Below are positions 46,291 to 57,610 of a stretch of 64,000 bases of DNA, piece by piece. Source of the stretch: Cryptomeria japonica (Eukaryota > Streptophyta > Pinopsida > Cupressales > Cupressaceae); NCBI RefSeq assembly GCF_030272615.1, contig NC_081406.1:238936422-239000421 (forward strand), read 5' to 3'. The notes under the pieces are model-generated. The model did no database searches, was not told the origin of the DNA, and saw nothing but the letters and a program-made list of their open reading frames with translations. Each line of letters starts with the position of its first letter. Position 1 is the first letter of the stretch. The translations under genes and the position numbers were made by a program.

Positions 46291-46302
46291 CCTTTGATAC
46301 CA
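46291..46302 (-). promoter_or_regulatory. Copia F primer-binding site
   Basis: The minus strand reads TGGTATCAAAGG two bases inside the LTR end. It begins like the initiator tRNA-Met site but diverges after TGGTATCA. Confidence 0.75.
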
Positions 46303-46304
46303 AT

Positions 46305-47263
46305 TGTTGAATATCCGAGCAACTGAGAGGGAAGTGAATCAGTTGATATCATAAAACAATTACTTTTTATTCTTTTCACCAATGGATCCAAACCAACAAT
46401 ATTAATTAGACAAATATAACACGAAGAGCATAAATAGATTATACAATGAACACTAGAGATGATATGGAAAACCCAAGAAGGGAAAAACCACATAGAAATA
46501 TAAAACACTTGTTAATGTGACACCAGTTAAGGTAATTTTTACAAATGGTGGCTCATTTCTAGAATGCTCACTGTAGGTGGGCTCACTACCCCAAAAAAGG
46601 CTCACTACCAAAGAGAGAAAGAAAGAAAGAAACCACCACTAAAACACAATCTACAGAAACAAATTGCTTCTGATGCCTCAAAACCAATACACTCACACAC
46701 ATCACCAATAGTTCGATCTTTCCTTTCCAAACTTGCATATCTTCAAAATAATGTCTTTTCCATATAAAACATGATTAGATCATCCTCATATATATACAGT
46801 CTTCTGGGAAGCATAATCTTCCAAGTCAGCCAAAACAAAGATCTAAAATAGGTCAACACTAAACATTACAGCGGTGGGAAGGAATGAGAAGTAGACCATA
46901 CCACAACACACACCAATGATTAGATCAATACATTACAATCATTACAAATTCTAGACCCAAAACATGACTCACACGCTACACCAAAAACCACTACACATCC
47001 TCAAATTCTAGATTTAATATGAAGCCAAAAACTCATTTCCTAATACACCAAAGATAAGAATGGAACCTCATTATGCATGAATACCATCTATCATCACAAT
47101 ATTTGATAACCAGAGATATTTGGATCACTATCAACACATTTGATCTACCAACACATTTTACAGAGCAACAAAGATTCCAGGAACACACATATACTGGATC
47201 ACCAATACAAATAACATCAATGACAAGTTCCATTATATTGACATCAATGACAACCACTCAACA
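46305..47263 (-). repeat. 5' LTR of copia F (959 bp)
   Basis: The ends form an inverted TGTTGA...TCAACA. The inner end is fixed by the primer-binding site. Near the outer end, in element sense, TTGTCATTGATGTCAA-like sequence occurs, as in LTRs A and C. A TATATATA at about 46788-46797 is a candidate promoter. Confidence 0.72.
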
Positions 47264-47941
47264 CCATCACCATCACATCTGCAATATGTGTGTGTATCTA
47301 TCTATTTACATCTTTGTCCATATACATAATATGTATGTATACCAATATGTATGTGTATGTGATTCTATTTATTTATATACTCCTGCATATACATAGATAG
47401 ATGCATGTTACATATACACATTCACACACACAAAACCATATTCATAAACATTGTCAAATTATACAAAATGAAAGCATGCACGAAGGCATACAAAGACACA
47501 AATATATATTCATGCTCATAAAAAGTACTACCCTTTGGTGTCATGGATGGATGCATACCAATATCTATGTATACATAGGCATAGACATACACACACAAAT
47601 ACATATGTACATATAGGCCATAGCCATACATGCATCAAAATGGAAAAACAAACAAACATCTATATATTTAAAACACATACACATGCATATAGACATGCTC
47701 ATATATGTGTATGGATGCAATAAAGAAAAACAAAGTTGCCTCCTAATTTATGTGGGATGTAGAGCAACATGTGCATCTTCATAGGCATATATACAGGCAC
47801 ATATATCTATATTGATCCATGAACTCAAATTTTTTTTGCAAGTGTATATATAGGAATATAAAATGCCTATTCATGTTGTCACAGTGATATATATGTTTGC
47901 ATGAAAAATAAATTCTTTGTTTCTTTCTACTATCTTTGTAG
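47264..47941. repeat. Microsatellite-rich spacer
   Basis: The stretch is dense in CA, TATG and ACAT runs (for example 47275-47420 and 47570-47720) with no credible reading frame. It ends at a pyrimidine-rich tract and TAG (47939-47941) that could be a splice acceptor for the following exon fragment. Confidence 0.6.
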
Positions 47942-48170
47942 GTGCACAAATCCAGTCAGAACTGATTGCACTTGTAATCCATTCCATAAACATTGCAGAT
48001 GATGTTTCATCTGAAGTGGTATAGCTTTTGTATTTTACAAAACTATGTGTTGAACAAGATGAGGATGAGCAGTACAAAGTAGTTCTCTCTAATGGTACCC
48101 ACATGAAATTAAGTATACTTTTGCCCAAGTACAAAGATTTGTCCTACCCAGAGACACTAAAAGTAGGACC
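47942..48170 (+). pseudogene. RPA1-like exon fragment
   Basis: One frame (codons from 47944) reads protein-like for about 75 codons with one TAG near 48028. It contains EDEQYKVVLSNGTHMKL and LKVGPIVSL. These match the pattern of the N-terminal OB fold of the large replication protein A subunit (Y-R-x-x-L-S-D-G-x-H and L-x-x-G-S-I-V). TTTGTAG directly upstream resembles a splice acceptor, and the frame runs into a CT microsatellite. It could be a relic of a host gene, a captured fragment, or a piece of a Helitron, which in plants often carry RPA-like genes. No Rep/helicase is seen. Confidence 0.4.
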
Positions 48171-48202
48171 CATAGTCTCTCTCCCCATCCCCTCTCTCCA
48201 CT

Positions 48203-48269
<67 letters not shown>

Positions 48270-48335
48270 CTAATCTCTCTCTCTCTCTCTCCCTACCACC
48301 TCCCCCTCTCTCCCATAATATATATCTCTCTCTCT
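48171..48335. repeat. CT microsatellite
   Basis: A (CT)n run of about 55 bases (48207-48263) is flanked by shorter CT and CCCT blocks to about 48335. It lies just outside the proposed left end of transposon G. Confidence 0.9.
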
Positions 48336-48399
48336 AAAATATGAGTACTCAAATCAAATATATGATATAATCAGATATCCAATTTCTGCCACTGCCATC

Positions 48400-48520
48400 A
48401 ATGTGGCAACAATAAAAAAAGGCGGCAATGGGAATTATTTTTTGGGACCCCAAATTTATGCATTACAATTGGATATTCGATATAATTGGATATCTGATTT
48501 TTGTAAATAAAAAAGACCCG
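48400..48520 (+). repeat. Left terminal inverted-repeat-like region of G
   Basis: Within it are GATATCCAATTT, GGATATTCGATATAATTGG and GGATATCTGATTTTTG. The partner region at about 57370-57510 has matching blocks in inverse order with GATATCCGG and GATATCCGATTTTG. Identity is imperfect, perhaps 60-70% by eye. Confidence 0.45.
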
Positions 48521-48683
48521 TGTGGGTCATTTTGAGGATTCCAATGGCCCACATTCTTCACATTCTGGTTTATGTCGATAATCACGGGTTTTAAGATAGG
48601 TTGAGACAAATTTGTGCTTTTGAGAGATTCTTAAAGTCAAATCTTACATTGTCAATCATTTAGGAGCATCTTTGTGGAGGTAA

Positions 48684-51675
48684 ATGGGGAGTAGTAGTCA
48701 TCGAAAGTCTAAAAGAAAAAGAAAGATTTTAAATGACCAAATTGAAGTGTATAGAGAAAGAGATAGAGAAGGTCATAGGAAGAGAAGACAAGGTATGTTA
48801 AATATTGCTAATGTTACTTAAAGCGAAGAGGAAATTGAATTTGAAAATGTTGAACAAGTTATTGAAAATGAAAATGTAGATTTTGAAAGTGAAAATGTTG
48901 AAAGTGATAATGAAAATACTCAACATGTTGTGAGAATGGAAAGTGAAAATTTGGGAGTTGACAATGAAGGTGTCCATAATTTTGGTGTAAATATGATTTT
49001 TTTTGACATTGGAGGTGAAAATGTAGAAAATTTTGACATAGGAGGTGAACATGTAGAAAGTTTTGACATTAGAGGTGAAAATGTGGAAAACTTTGACATT
49101 GAAGGTGGAATTGCTCAACCAAGTGAACAATATGTAACACCTAATTACTTAAAAAATGAAGACCCTCTCATGGATGAAAGAAAAATTCCAAATCCAAGAC
49201 CTTCAAGAACCCTAAAATGGTTACTTGAAATTGATAATAACATTATTGCGAATTTTGAAGGCAAGAGGTCAACAAGAATTGTTCAATTGTGGGCTACACA
49301 ACTTTTTGACCAAAATTTTAGCAACAAGACATTGACCGAGCAATGCCAACTTTTGTTCAATTTCTAAAGATGATAAAGATGAGACCATTGCGAAACAAAT
49401 TGAAGATTCATATGAACAAGAAGATGGAGAGAAATTCTATTATTTCCAAAAATCTATTTGATGCTCTCAATTCTATTGGAAAGAATACCAAGGAAAGAGA
49501 TAAGAGAGCCGCTCGAAGAGTGATTACAACCTCCTTAGTAAGCCATCAATTGAGGAAGGTTCATAAAATGAGACAAACTTGTGTTGATTTGAATATAAAC
49601 CATAAAAATTTGGATAGAGCACTTGCACGAAGACAAAGACTTGATGATCCACTTCAACATGATACATGAGCTTTTGGTGGGAGGCTTCCACGTGTTGATA
49701 GAAAGTTGATTGACAATGTGAAGGAGGAGATTCAACAATTTTGGCACTCTAATTCTAGAGTCTCACCCAATGTAAAGGGTGTTTTGAAATTAAGGATTGA
49801 CAACCGAGACCGCACATCGCATCCCAAAAATTTCTTGGAATCAAGCCAAACAATGTTGTACAATTTTTTTTGTGAAGTACATCAAACTTTGCAAATATCA
49901 CAAAGGGCATTTGAATATTTGAAGCCATTTTATTGTGTACCTCTTAAGATTCATAATACTTGTTGTTGCAAGTATCATGTGGAGTTTTCAATGTACCACA
50001 AACTTTTATGCCATATTTGTTCTACGATGCATACTAATGAGATGTTGCTGGAGTGTGGTTTTTTGAGATCATCAAGAGACTTGCAAGATCTATTTTTATG
50101 CCCTAGAGATGATGGCTACTATTTCTATAGAAATGATTGTTTGAATGAGAAGTGCTCACAATGTGGTGAGTTGTCAAAGTTTGTTTCATATTTTCATGAG
50201 GGCAGCGAACACGATTTTGGAAAGAATTATGTTAAGAAAAAAAGATATGAGACAATGAAATATACTTTGAAGAGTGGAGGTGAAGGTTCTAGATGTGAAT
50301 TAGTCTCAAGAGAAGTGAGTGTTGCAAATTTTATTTTAGATTTTAAGGAAAATATTTTCTACAAGTTTGTAAGGCACATAGGTCTCAATGGTTGGATAAA
50401 TAGTTCAGGATGTGTAAGAAATATTTCCCGATTGACACTATTGTATCAGTGGTTGATTTTGTAGAGAACTATTTATTGTAACCATAGGTACAGTCTTTGT
50501 ACTACAATACAATCCATATTGCTATTTTTGTTCACATTACATATAGACATGCTCCTGATATTATAGAAGAGGGCATGAAGATAATCATGGAGTATCATTT
50601 TTGTATGAGTGATGATAGATCACACTCCTCCGAGTATGCGCAACATTCTTTCAAGAATTTTTTTGAGTTCTTGCATAAGAAAGATATTGCAATTGATTGA
50701 CATCTCATATGGTTAGATAACTATACAGGTAAATTCAAGAATGCTCGTATGCTTTATTGGTTGAGTATAATGCATGTAGAGAGGCGTATACCTCATATTT
50801 GGTGATTTTTGAGGCAGGGCATGGGAAGGGGGAGCATGATGGACCAAGTGCATGTTTGAAGAGAGCTCTATAAAAGGAGCAATTGAGGATTTCAGGTACA
50901 AATTTCTCTGATGCATGTTTTTATTATTGATTGGTGTAGTTCAACATTGTCACATGGAGGTACTCTTGATTGAACAATGACTAGATTCTTTTGGTTGGTT
51001 GAGGAGGGTACAGTGGGAGACAGATTGGATTGTCAAACAATTAAATATTCTTCAAAGATGCATTCATTTCTCAGCTTAGATGCAAGTACATGAACCATTT
51101 GGACACGAGCATTGGCTTGTTTTTTTCAGAGTTGTGTTTGGTGTGATTGGTATCAGTGCGAGTCAAGTGAGTGGGTTGATAGGTGGGTTCCACAATATCT
51201 AACTCTTTTATCTCAAACAATATCCTTGTCAAACGATGACATGGAAAGCTCAATTGAGTATGACCGTCTATTAGATCTTGTACAACCAAGATATGGTTTT
51301 ACAATTGTTGCACCACAAGGGAATGAAGAGAGTTCAAAATATTGGTTGGCACAATGTGTATAGGGAAAACAAAAGATAACACAACCAACGACAGATGATA
51401 ATGGGTTCACATATCCTATAAGTTTAGTTGTTGTTGTGGGAACTTGGTTGCAAACATACATGATTAGAAAGAATGACATAACTGCATTTGAAGACTATGA
51501 GAGACATAAAACCATTCTCATGTATTCACACCTTATTATAGCTACAAATGTCAAGTTGTTGAAGCATCAAGTAAAACCAAAGACCAAAGAGCTATGGACA
51601 TTGACTACTATTGATCATTAAGCAATACCAGATAATCCTAAGCAAAGAGATGACCCTTCAGGCACACTTGAGTAG
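48684..51675 (+). pseudogene. Transposon G DDE-like transposase (broken)
   Basis: The ATG at 48684 opens a basic N-terminus (MGSSSHRKSKRKRK). Acidic repeats with FDIGGENVEN units follow (about 48990-49115), then a cysteine-rich region (HNTCCCKYHVEF near 49955; CSQCGELSKF near 50156). The probable catalytic part has VVDFVENY (about 50449), MSDDRSHSS (about 50604), WLDNYTGKFKNARM (about 50710) and FFEAGHGKGEHDG (about 50806-50846). This set recurs in a widespread eukaryotic transposase-like family; I cannot name it with certainty. The C-terminal part has CESSEWVDRWVP near 51150. About six stops and several frameshifts break it. DDE residue assignment is inference. Confidence 0.65.
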
Positions 51676-53074
51676 TATGTCTTTAATGGTGTTTTTTTTT
51701 ATCATGAATTTCATTTCAAACAATGATCATAAAACCTTAATGTTCAACTTTGTTACGTGTATATTAAGGATGTATTCAAAATGTAGGTCTATTGATGAAT
51801 GTTTTTTTTGCAACATGGTTTTTGCATGCACATAATGGGTACACTCGATATAATTCAAAGGGATGTATTTTGCAACATGGCTTATTATCATGCATTTGAT
51901 GAGAATTACAATTTTTGATAATAGACAACACTATTTGACAATTTTTGATGATATAATTATTGCAAAACCTTTATGCTCATGTAGGTCTTTGTGATGATAT
52001 ACAACACTATCGCATTATGATTTTTGTGTCAACATAGTGGGTTCCCTCAAAATAATTCAAAGAGAAGTATTTTTACGGTATATAATCCCAACTTTTCATT
52101 TATTATCATGCATTTCAGTTGAAGTGACCATCATAAAGCCTTTATGTTCATGCATGCATTTTATGTGTAGACTAACAATTCTTAAAAACACAGGTTCATG
52201 CTAGATCATTCGTCATTGACTAGTTTACTCTCGGTGATGGTACATATTCCTTGGGGTTATGAATATTTAGCTACTTTTTAAGTTTTCTTTTCAAGAACTG
52301 CAAAAATTTACAGGCAAACACAACACCATATGCTCTGTGTGCATTAATGAGATTAAATTTTGTGTGTAAACACTAAGTCCCTCACTTTGTCAATGTGATT
52401 AAATTTTGTAAAATTTTACACACTATGCCAAGTGAATGTATTGCCATTCAAAAATGAAAATATCTACCATCGTCTTCAACCATACAGAGAATGCAGTGAG
52501 AAATGCAGTGAGAAGGGCTTTAATCAACATACATCTTTCTTCAAAGTTATGCTTGTAGACTTTATAGAGAAATTGACAAGTTTTGTAATTATACAATCTT
52601 GTACGTCTTAAAAATGTTTCAAATGATCTATTTATAATTTGACAAAATAATTTGTATTAAGTGTTATAATTTGTTTCTTGTAGCACATTCATCTGCATAA
52701 AAAGGTTGCTTATTTTGGTCTTCATTTATATGCAGGCATTGCTCTACATAAGCTTTTCTCTTAGGACATGAGGATGTTAGATGTAGATGAAGTGGGATGT
52801 TGTATTTGTATATGAATATGAATTTATGTAACATTTTTACGATGATATACGATGTCCATGAGCAAATTGGTTTAGTTATATTGATGATATACAATGTATC
52901 TATACATGAGTACATTGGTGTAGTATTGATAATGATGAAAAATCATGTTTGCATATTCGTTCATGGATATCACATGCAAGTGTAATGGTAATTATGTGTA
53001 TACAATACATGGAAATATTGATGATCATTATGTGTGTACAGTGTAATGTTTGTTTACCTATATTTTTTCATTGA
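51676..53074. other. Non-coding part of transposon G
   Basis: No gene is seen. Loose repeats with ATTCAAAG, TTATTATCATGCATTT and AAACCTTTATGCTCATG occur at about 51720-52170. The rest is AT-rich without clear structure. Confidence 0.5.
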
Positions 53075-54620
53075 ATGAGTCTGATGATTTTTTCATCTAC
53101 TCAAAAAATGCTGCCCTAATAAAACCATAGGGAATATTGAAAAAATAAGATAGGATTTTGTAGGGAGCCCTCTCATAGCCCCGTAGGTTAAAACAAATAG
53201 TTTGCAGGTGCCATGGATTTCAAGTTAGGGCACGTCAAAGTTTGATAATTTTTAGCACTTAGGGCACTCAAGGGACGATGCCAGTAGGGTATGACCCCGA
53301 GCATTCGACCGAGTGGGGGGGGGGGAATAGGAGCATGAATAGGGAAATAATTACTAACTGGACATGTTGGAACCGATAGTTCATGATCACAAGCAGAACA
53401 AGAAATTGTCCACACGACAACATTTGATTGAATGAGACTGACGATTTGATTGAATGAGACTGACGATTGTTTCGCCAACTAAAAAAATACTGCCCTAATA
53501 AAACCGTAGGGAACCTTGAAAAACCAAGATAGGGTTTTGTAGGGACCCCTCTCATGGCCCCGTAAGTTCAAATAGATTGTTCACAGGTTCCACAGATTCT
53601 GAGTTAGGTCTTGTCAAAGTTTGATAATTTTTAGTAGTTAGGGCGCTCAAGGGATGATGCTGGCAGGGTATGACCTCGAGCGTTTGACTAAGGTGAGGGG
53701 GGGGGGGGGAATAGGAGCATGCATAGGGTAAGAATACCTAAATGGACATGACAGAATATATAGTTCATGATCACGACGAGCAAAATGATAAATTGGCCAC
53801 ACGACAACATTTGATTGAATGAGACTCGCGATTTTTTTGTCAACTGAAAAAATGCTTCCCTAATAAAACCACAAGGGATATTGAAAAACCGAGATAGGAT
53901 TTTTTAGGGACCCATCTCATGGCACCGTAGGTTCAAATAGATCATTTGTAGGTGCTACAGATTCCAAGTTAGGGCCCATCAAAGTTTGATAGTTTTTAGC
54001 ACTTAGGGCACTCAAGGGATGATGCTAGTAGGGTATGACCTGAGCATTCGAAAGAGTGGGAGGGGGGGAAATAGGAGTATGAATAGGGTAAGAATGCCTA
54101 ACCAAACATTTCAAAACCAATTATTTATGATCACGACAAGTAGAATGAGAAATTGGCCACGTGACAACATTTGATTGAATGAGACTGACAATTTTTTTGC
54201 CAACTGAAAAATGCTTCCCTATTAAACCATAGGGAATATTGAAAAACCAAGATAGGATTTTGTAGGGACCTCTCTCATGGCCTCGTAGGTTCAAACAAAC
54301 CATTTGCAGGTGCCACAAATTTTGAGTTAGAGCCCATCAAAGTTTGACAATTTTTAGCATTTAGGGCGCTCAAGGGACGATGCCAGTAGGGTATGACCTC
54401 GAGAGTTTGATCAAGTGGGGGGGGGGAGGAATAGGAGCATGCATAGGGTAATAATGACTAGCTGTACATGTTAGAACCAATAGTTCGTGATCACGACAAG
54501 CAAAACAAGAAATTGGCCAAGCGACAACATTTGATTGAATGAGACTGAAGATTTTTTTGCCAACTGAAAAAATGTTGCCCTAATAAAATTGTAGGGAATA
54601 TTGAAAAACCAAGATGAATC
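53075..54620. repeat. ~360-bp tandem satellite, about 4.3 copies
   Basis: The landmark CTGCCCTAAT and its variants recur at about 53111, 53490, 53855, 54213 and 54575, a spacing of 358-379 bp. Each unit contains a homopolymer run of 7-12 G flanked by AGTG and GAATAGGAGCATG (about 53316, 53696, 54059, 54417). The longest spacing comes from a local duplication of GATTGAATGAGACTGAC near 53430. No reading frame is conserved between units. Confidence 0.92.
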
Positions 54621-55241
54621 ATTTCGACACATGAATCCCCCATTAACAACTTTTTACAAATTTTGAGCAATCTTGAGCAATTTTGCCAATATGAGTAACC
54701 TATGACTAGACATAACAAATATTGGTCTAGATGACCTTATTACATAAAAAATGATTATATTTCACCTTATTTACATTAAGAATCCATCAAAACACTTGTC
54801 TTCCAAATTTGACCTCCTGGAGGTCTGATGAGAAAGGAGGTCATTAAATTTGGTGAAGTTGCCAAATTCAACCAAATATAACACTTACGATTTAGATGGA
54901 TTGAATTATATATAATCTGAATATTATACAAACAACACTTACGATGAAATGAAATGAATTGTATTGCTCATTAAATAACCATTATTAACCATTATTAATT
55001 ATTGGATTGAAGATTAGAGTTTAAAATGATAACACCATGCACACATGAGCAACAATTTATATGATCAAATATCTTTTGTATATATGAAAATGTCAAATGA
55101 TTACAAGTGTATGTCCATACACAAATGCAACATAAACACCCACTCAAACAAAATGTATGTCTATATACGTGAATGTATGTTCATATACAAAATATACATG
55201 CCAACTAGACATGTAAGAATCCCAAAACTATCTATAACATC
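54621..55241. other. AT-rich spacer downstream of the G minus-strand gene
   Basis: No gene is seen. It holds the presumed 3' untranslated end of the minus-strand gene whose stop is at 55242. A duplicated TAACACTTACGAT-type stretch occurs near 54880-54945. Confidence 0.5.
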
Positions 55242-57178
55242 CTAAGCTACTGATGGATCATCAAAATTGATCCTCTTCGCTGCACTTCTCAACTTTGAAG
55301 CATCCTGCACAAGAAAAAACAAACCACGATTGAGATTAGTTATATTATATAAATCACATTAAAAAATTTAACACAAAAATGAGCTATAATTGAACTATTC
55401 TTGTTTACCTCATCTCCACGTTTTCTCTTCGGCTTTGGAGGACTCTTGATGTATGTCTTCGGTAGAGTAGGTATGTCTTCAATATTTTCATACACAACTT
55501 ATATATGTTCACAAACATGACATTCATACAAGTTAGCATATAATTGTCACCGATAATAATGAATTATATCTACTAAACATAAAATAAAATACACACATGT
55601 AACCAAGGCATCTCTTCTTCTTCTTCATCTTCAGGTATAGTGGGTGTAATAAACAAGAATGTGAAGGCAATAATTTTTTGTACATATACACAGGTATGTG
55701 AAACTATCAATCTATGTCTAGACGTGTATAATCATTATAAGTTATTTAATCTATTCATTCAATCATATTTGCATTCAATTACCTTTCCCTTGTCTCCAGC
55801 TGCACTACTAGATCCCGAATCGCATAGCCTTGCACTTGCGCTACTTGTGCCCTACAAGAGTAAAATAAGATATAAATGCAGGTTACTACATAATCTAATT
55901 AATGCCAATATAAATGATGAGCATGTATGTATAATAAAATACAAATGACTAGGTGCAATAATATATGTACCATAAAGATATCAGAGCCAAACGAAATGTT
56001 CGTCAAGGTGCCCTCCTGTATTTGTGTCAACTCCTCCTCTGTCATCAACTGTTAAATAGACCATGTAAATAAACATTAGTACTTAATATTATCTAGATTA
56101 TAAATATTCATTTAAAATATAGAATGATCTGTGAAAATATGAATCTTACCACTACATCATCAACGTATGATGAAGGTGCCTCCTCACCTCTAGCATGCGA
56201 GGAATCTCCAGGGTATCCTCCAATCCCTGTCATAACATCAGGTGCATCATGCATCTCATGCACCTCATGATTTGCAGTGTGTGCAAGAGGATCAACAAGT
56301 TGTCCAACTGGACCCAAGCATAGGTGCCCATACATGACACAACTATGGGGCACACAAATGTGTGGAGTCGAGGAGGATGTGTTAGCGCCACTAGATACAC
56401 CGCTACCACCAAAAGAAGGCTGAGCTACTACCCCAACTTGAAAAACCAAAAGGCTACTCAAAGAATGAATAGCTGATATGGTCTATGACGCCACCTCACA
56501 GATGATATCTGGATGCTGCACTAGAGGTGGAAGATCAACAAGAGGAGGGGGGACATATGGGCTCTGGACTACTCTGAGTGCCCTAGGTCTATTTTGGGCC
56601 ATACCTAAACCCACACCCTGGAAAGGTTGGATGTCAAAGTAGTTCACATGTTTTCCTAACACAAACTTAGCATACAATTTTTTGATGAAGTAGAAGGGGA
56701 CATCAAGATTTTTGTTGGGTGGTTTATCGAAACCATCCACCAATGATCCCAAAAGGTTTTCATAATATCATCATTTGTGCACCATTTAATAGAAAGTTTT
56801 TTTTTTTTGGGGTCTACGGGTTGACCGGTGCAAGGATTCACAAATAATGCGGTGGTATCAACTTTGGATATCTCGAGATCCTTGATCTCCTTATAGGACA
56901 ATCCATCCACATATTGTTCCCTCATAGAATCTCGCCACAAAAGAGTAACATTGTGCTTCTCAGTGACAATTTCTATACTCTTTATGATGGATGTGAGGGG
57001 ATCAAACATTGAGTTCAGATGAGGGATCCTATGATAGACATCTGTAATCCCCCTCAATTGGTTCAAATTTTGTGCAATTAAATCATGAATTGGGGGGGGT
57101 TTGGCAAATGATGGCTTTGTGCAGGAGGGTTTGGTTGTTGCGGTTGTGGTTGATCAATTTTTCACTGTTATCCCCCAT
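55242..57178 (-). pseudogene. Transposon G second gene, six exons, function unknown
   Basis: Six exons can be read: 57178-56150, 56048-55971, 55851-55783, 55628-55604, 55497-55409 and 55304-55242. All five introns are GT-AG, 101-154 bases, and phases agree up to a TAG stop. Exon 1 has VYHRIPHLNSMFDPLTSIIK, CTGQPVDPKKKKLSIKW, then YFDIQPFQGVGLGMAQNRPR, and a glycine/serine-rich tail. The last exons give TYIKSPPKPKRKRGDE, a likely nuclear localisation signal, and SAAKRINFDDPSVA. Exon 1 carries a frameshift near 56762 and a TAG near 56487; its N-terminus is unclear around an eight-C run near 57095. I recognise no family. Position suggests an accessory protein of G. Confidence 0.6.
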
Positions 57179-57610
57179 TTTCAATCTAATTGAATGTAAA
57201 CAATGGAATTTAGTTAACAAATTTGAACAATTTTGTGTTTGATTAAAAAAAACCTAGTTTTCATGAAAAAAACATATTTTGAATGAAAAAATATTTAAAC
57301 ATTAAAAAAAATGAAAAAATATGAGTGAAAATGATGAAAAATAATAAAAATCCTACCTTTTATTGGATTTTCTTTTGCAAATTTGGGTCACAAAATCGGA
57401 TATCGTGTCCAACCGGATATCAGATTTGCTCAAATTCGCCCAGCCCATGGGTAAAAAATAACCCACGGGTTGTCACAGTCCTCTTTTATTGTCTCAGAGA
57501 AATCAGATATGCAATTTTTATAGTTAAATTATTTTAAAATAACAATATATTATCATATTATATAATATATTATCATATTATATAATATATTATTATATTA
57601 TATAATATTA
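57179..57610. repeat. 5' flank of the G gene, G end, and AT-rich minisatellite
   Basis: 57179-57370 is an A/T-rich presumed upstream region. From about 57540 to 57610 a unit like ATATTATCATATTATATA is repeated three to four times. No coding sequence is seen. Confidence 0.6.
57370..57510 (-). repeat. Right terminal inverted-repeat-like region of G
   Basis: On the minus strand the order is CATATCTGATTTCT, GACAATAAAAGAGG, TTATTTTTTACCCATGGG, CTGATATCCGGTTGG, CGATATCCGATTTTG. This mirrors the left end. Confidence 0.45.

Larger units (their letters stand above)
44886..47263 (-). mobile_element. Ty1/copia element F, 5' half
   Basis: Read leftwards: LTR, primer-binding site, gag and protease, ending where copia E ends. 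Both copies break just before their GAG-pre-integrase region, producing a tail-to-tail junction near 44885. The rest of pol is missing. Confidence 0.8.
48400..57510. mobile_element. Probable two-gene DNA transposon G
   Basis: A + strand transposase-like pseudogene and a - strand multi-exon gene lie back to back in convergent orientation, with a tandem satellite between. The outer 100-150 bp at each side show inverted similarity: left CAACAATAAAAAAAGG, then ATTATTTTTTGGG; right, read on minus, GACAATAAAAGAGG, then TTATTTTTTACCC. ATATC-containing motifs with GAT recur in both ends. The limits are approximate and no target duplication could be named. Size about 9.1 kb. Confidence 0.55.

Noticed and set aside
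47073..47723. Open frames in the CA/TATG-rich spacer
   Set aside because: Low-complexity sequence keeps frames open; the products are His/Tyr/Thr/Ile repeats.
53075..54620. Regular repeats considered as a CRISPR-like array
   Set aside because: The period is ~360 bp with no short spacers, in plant DNA; it is a tandem satellite.
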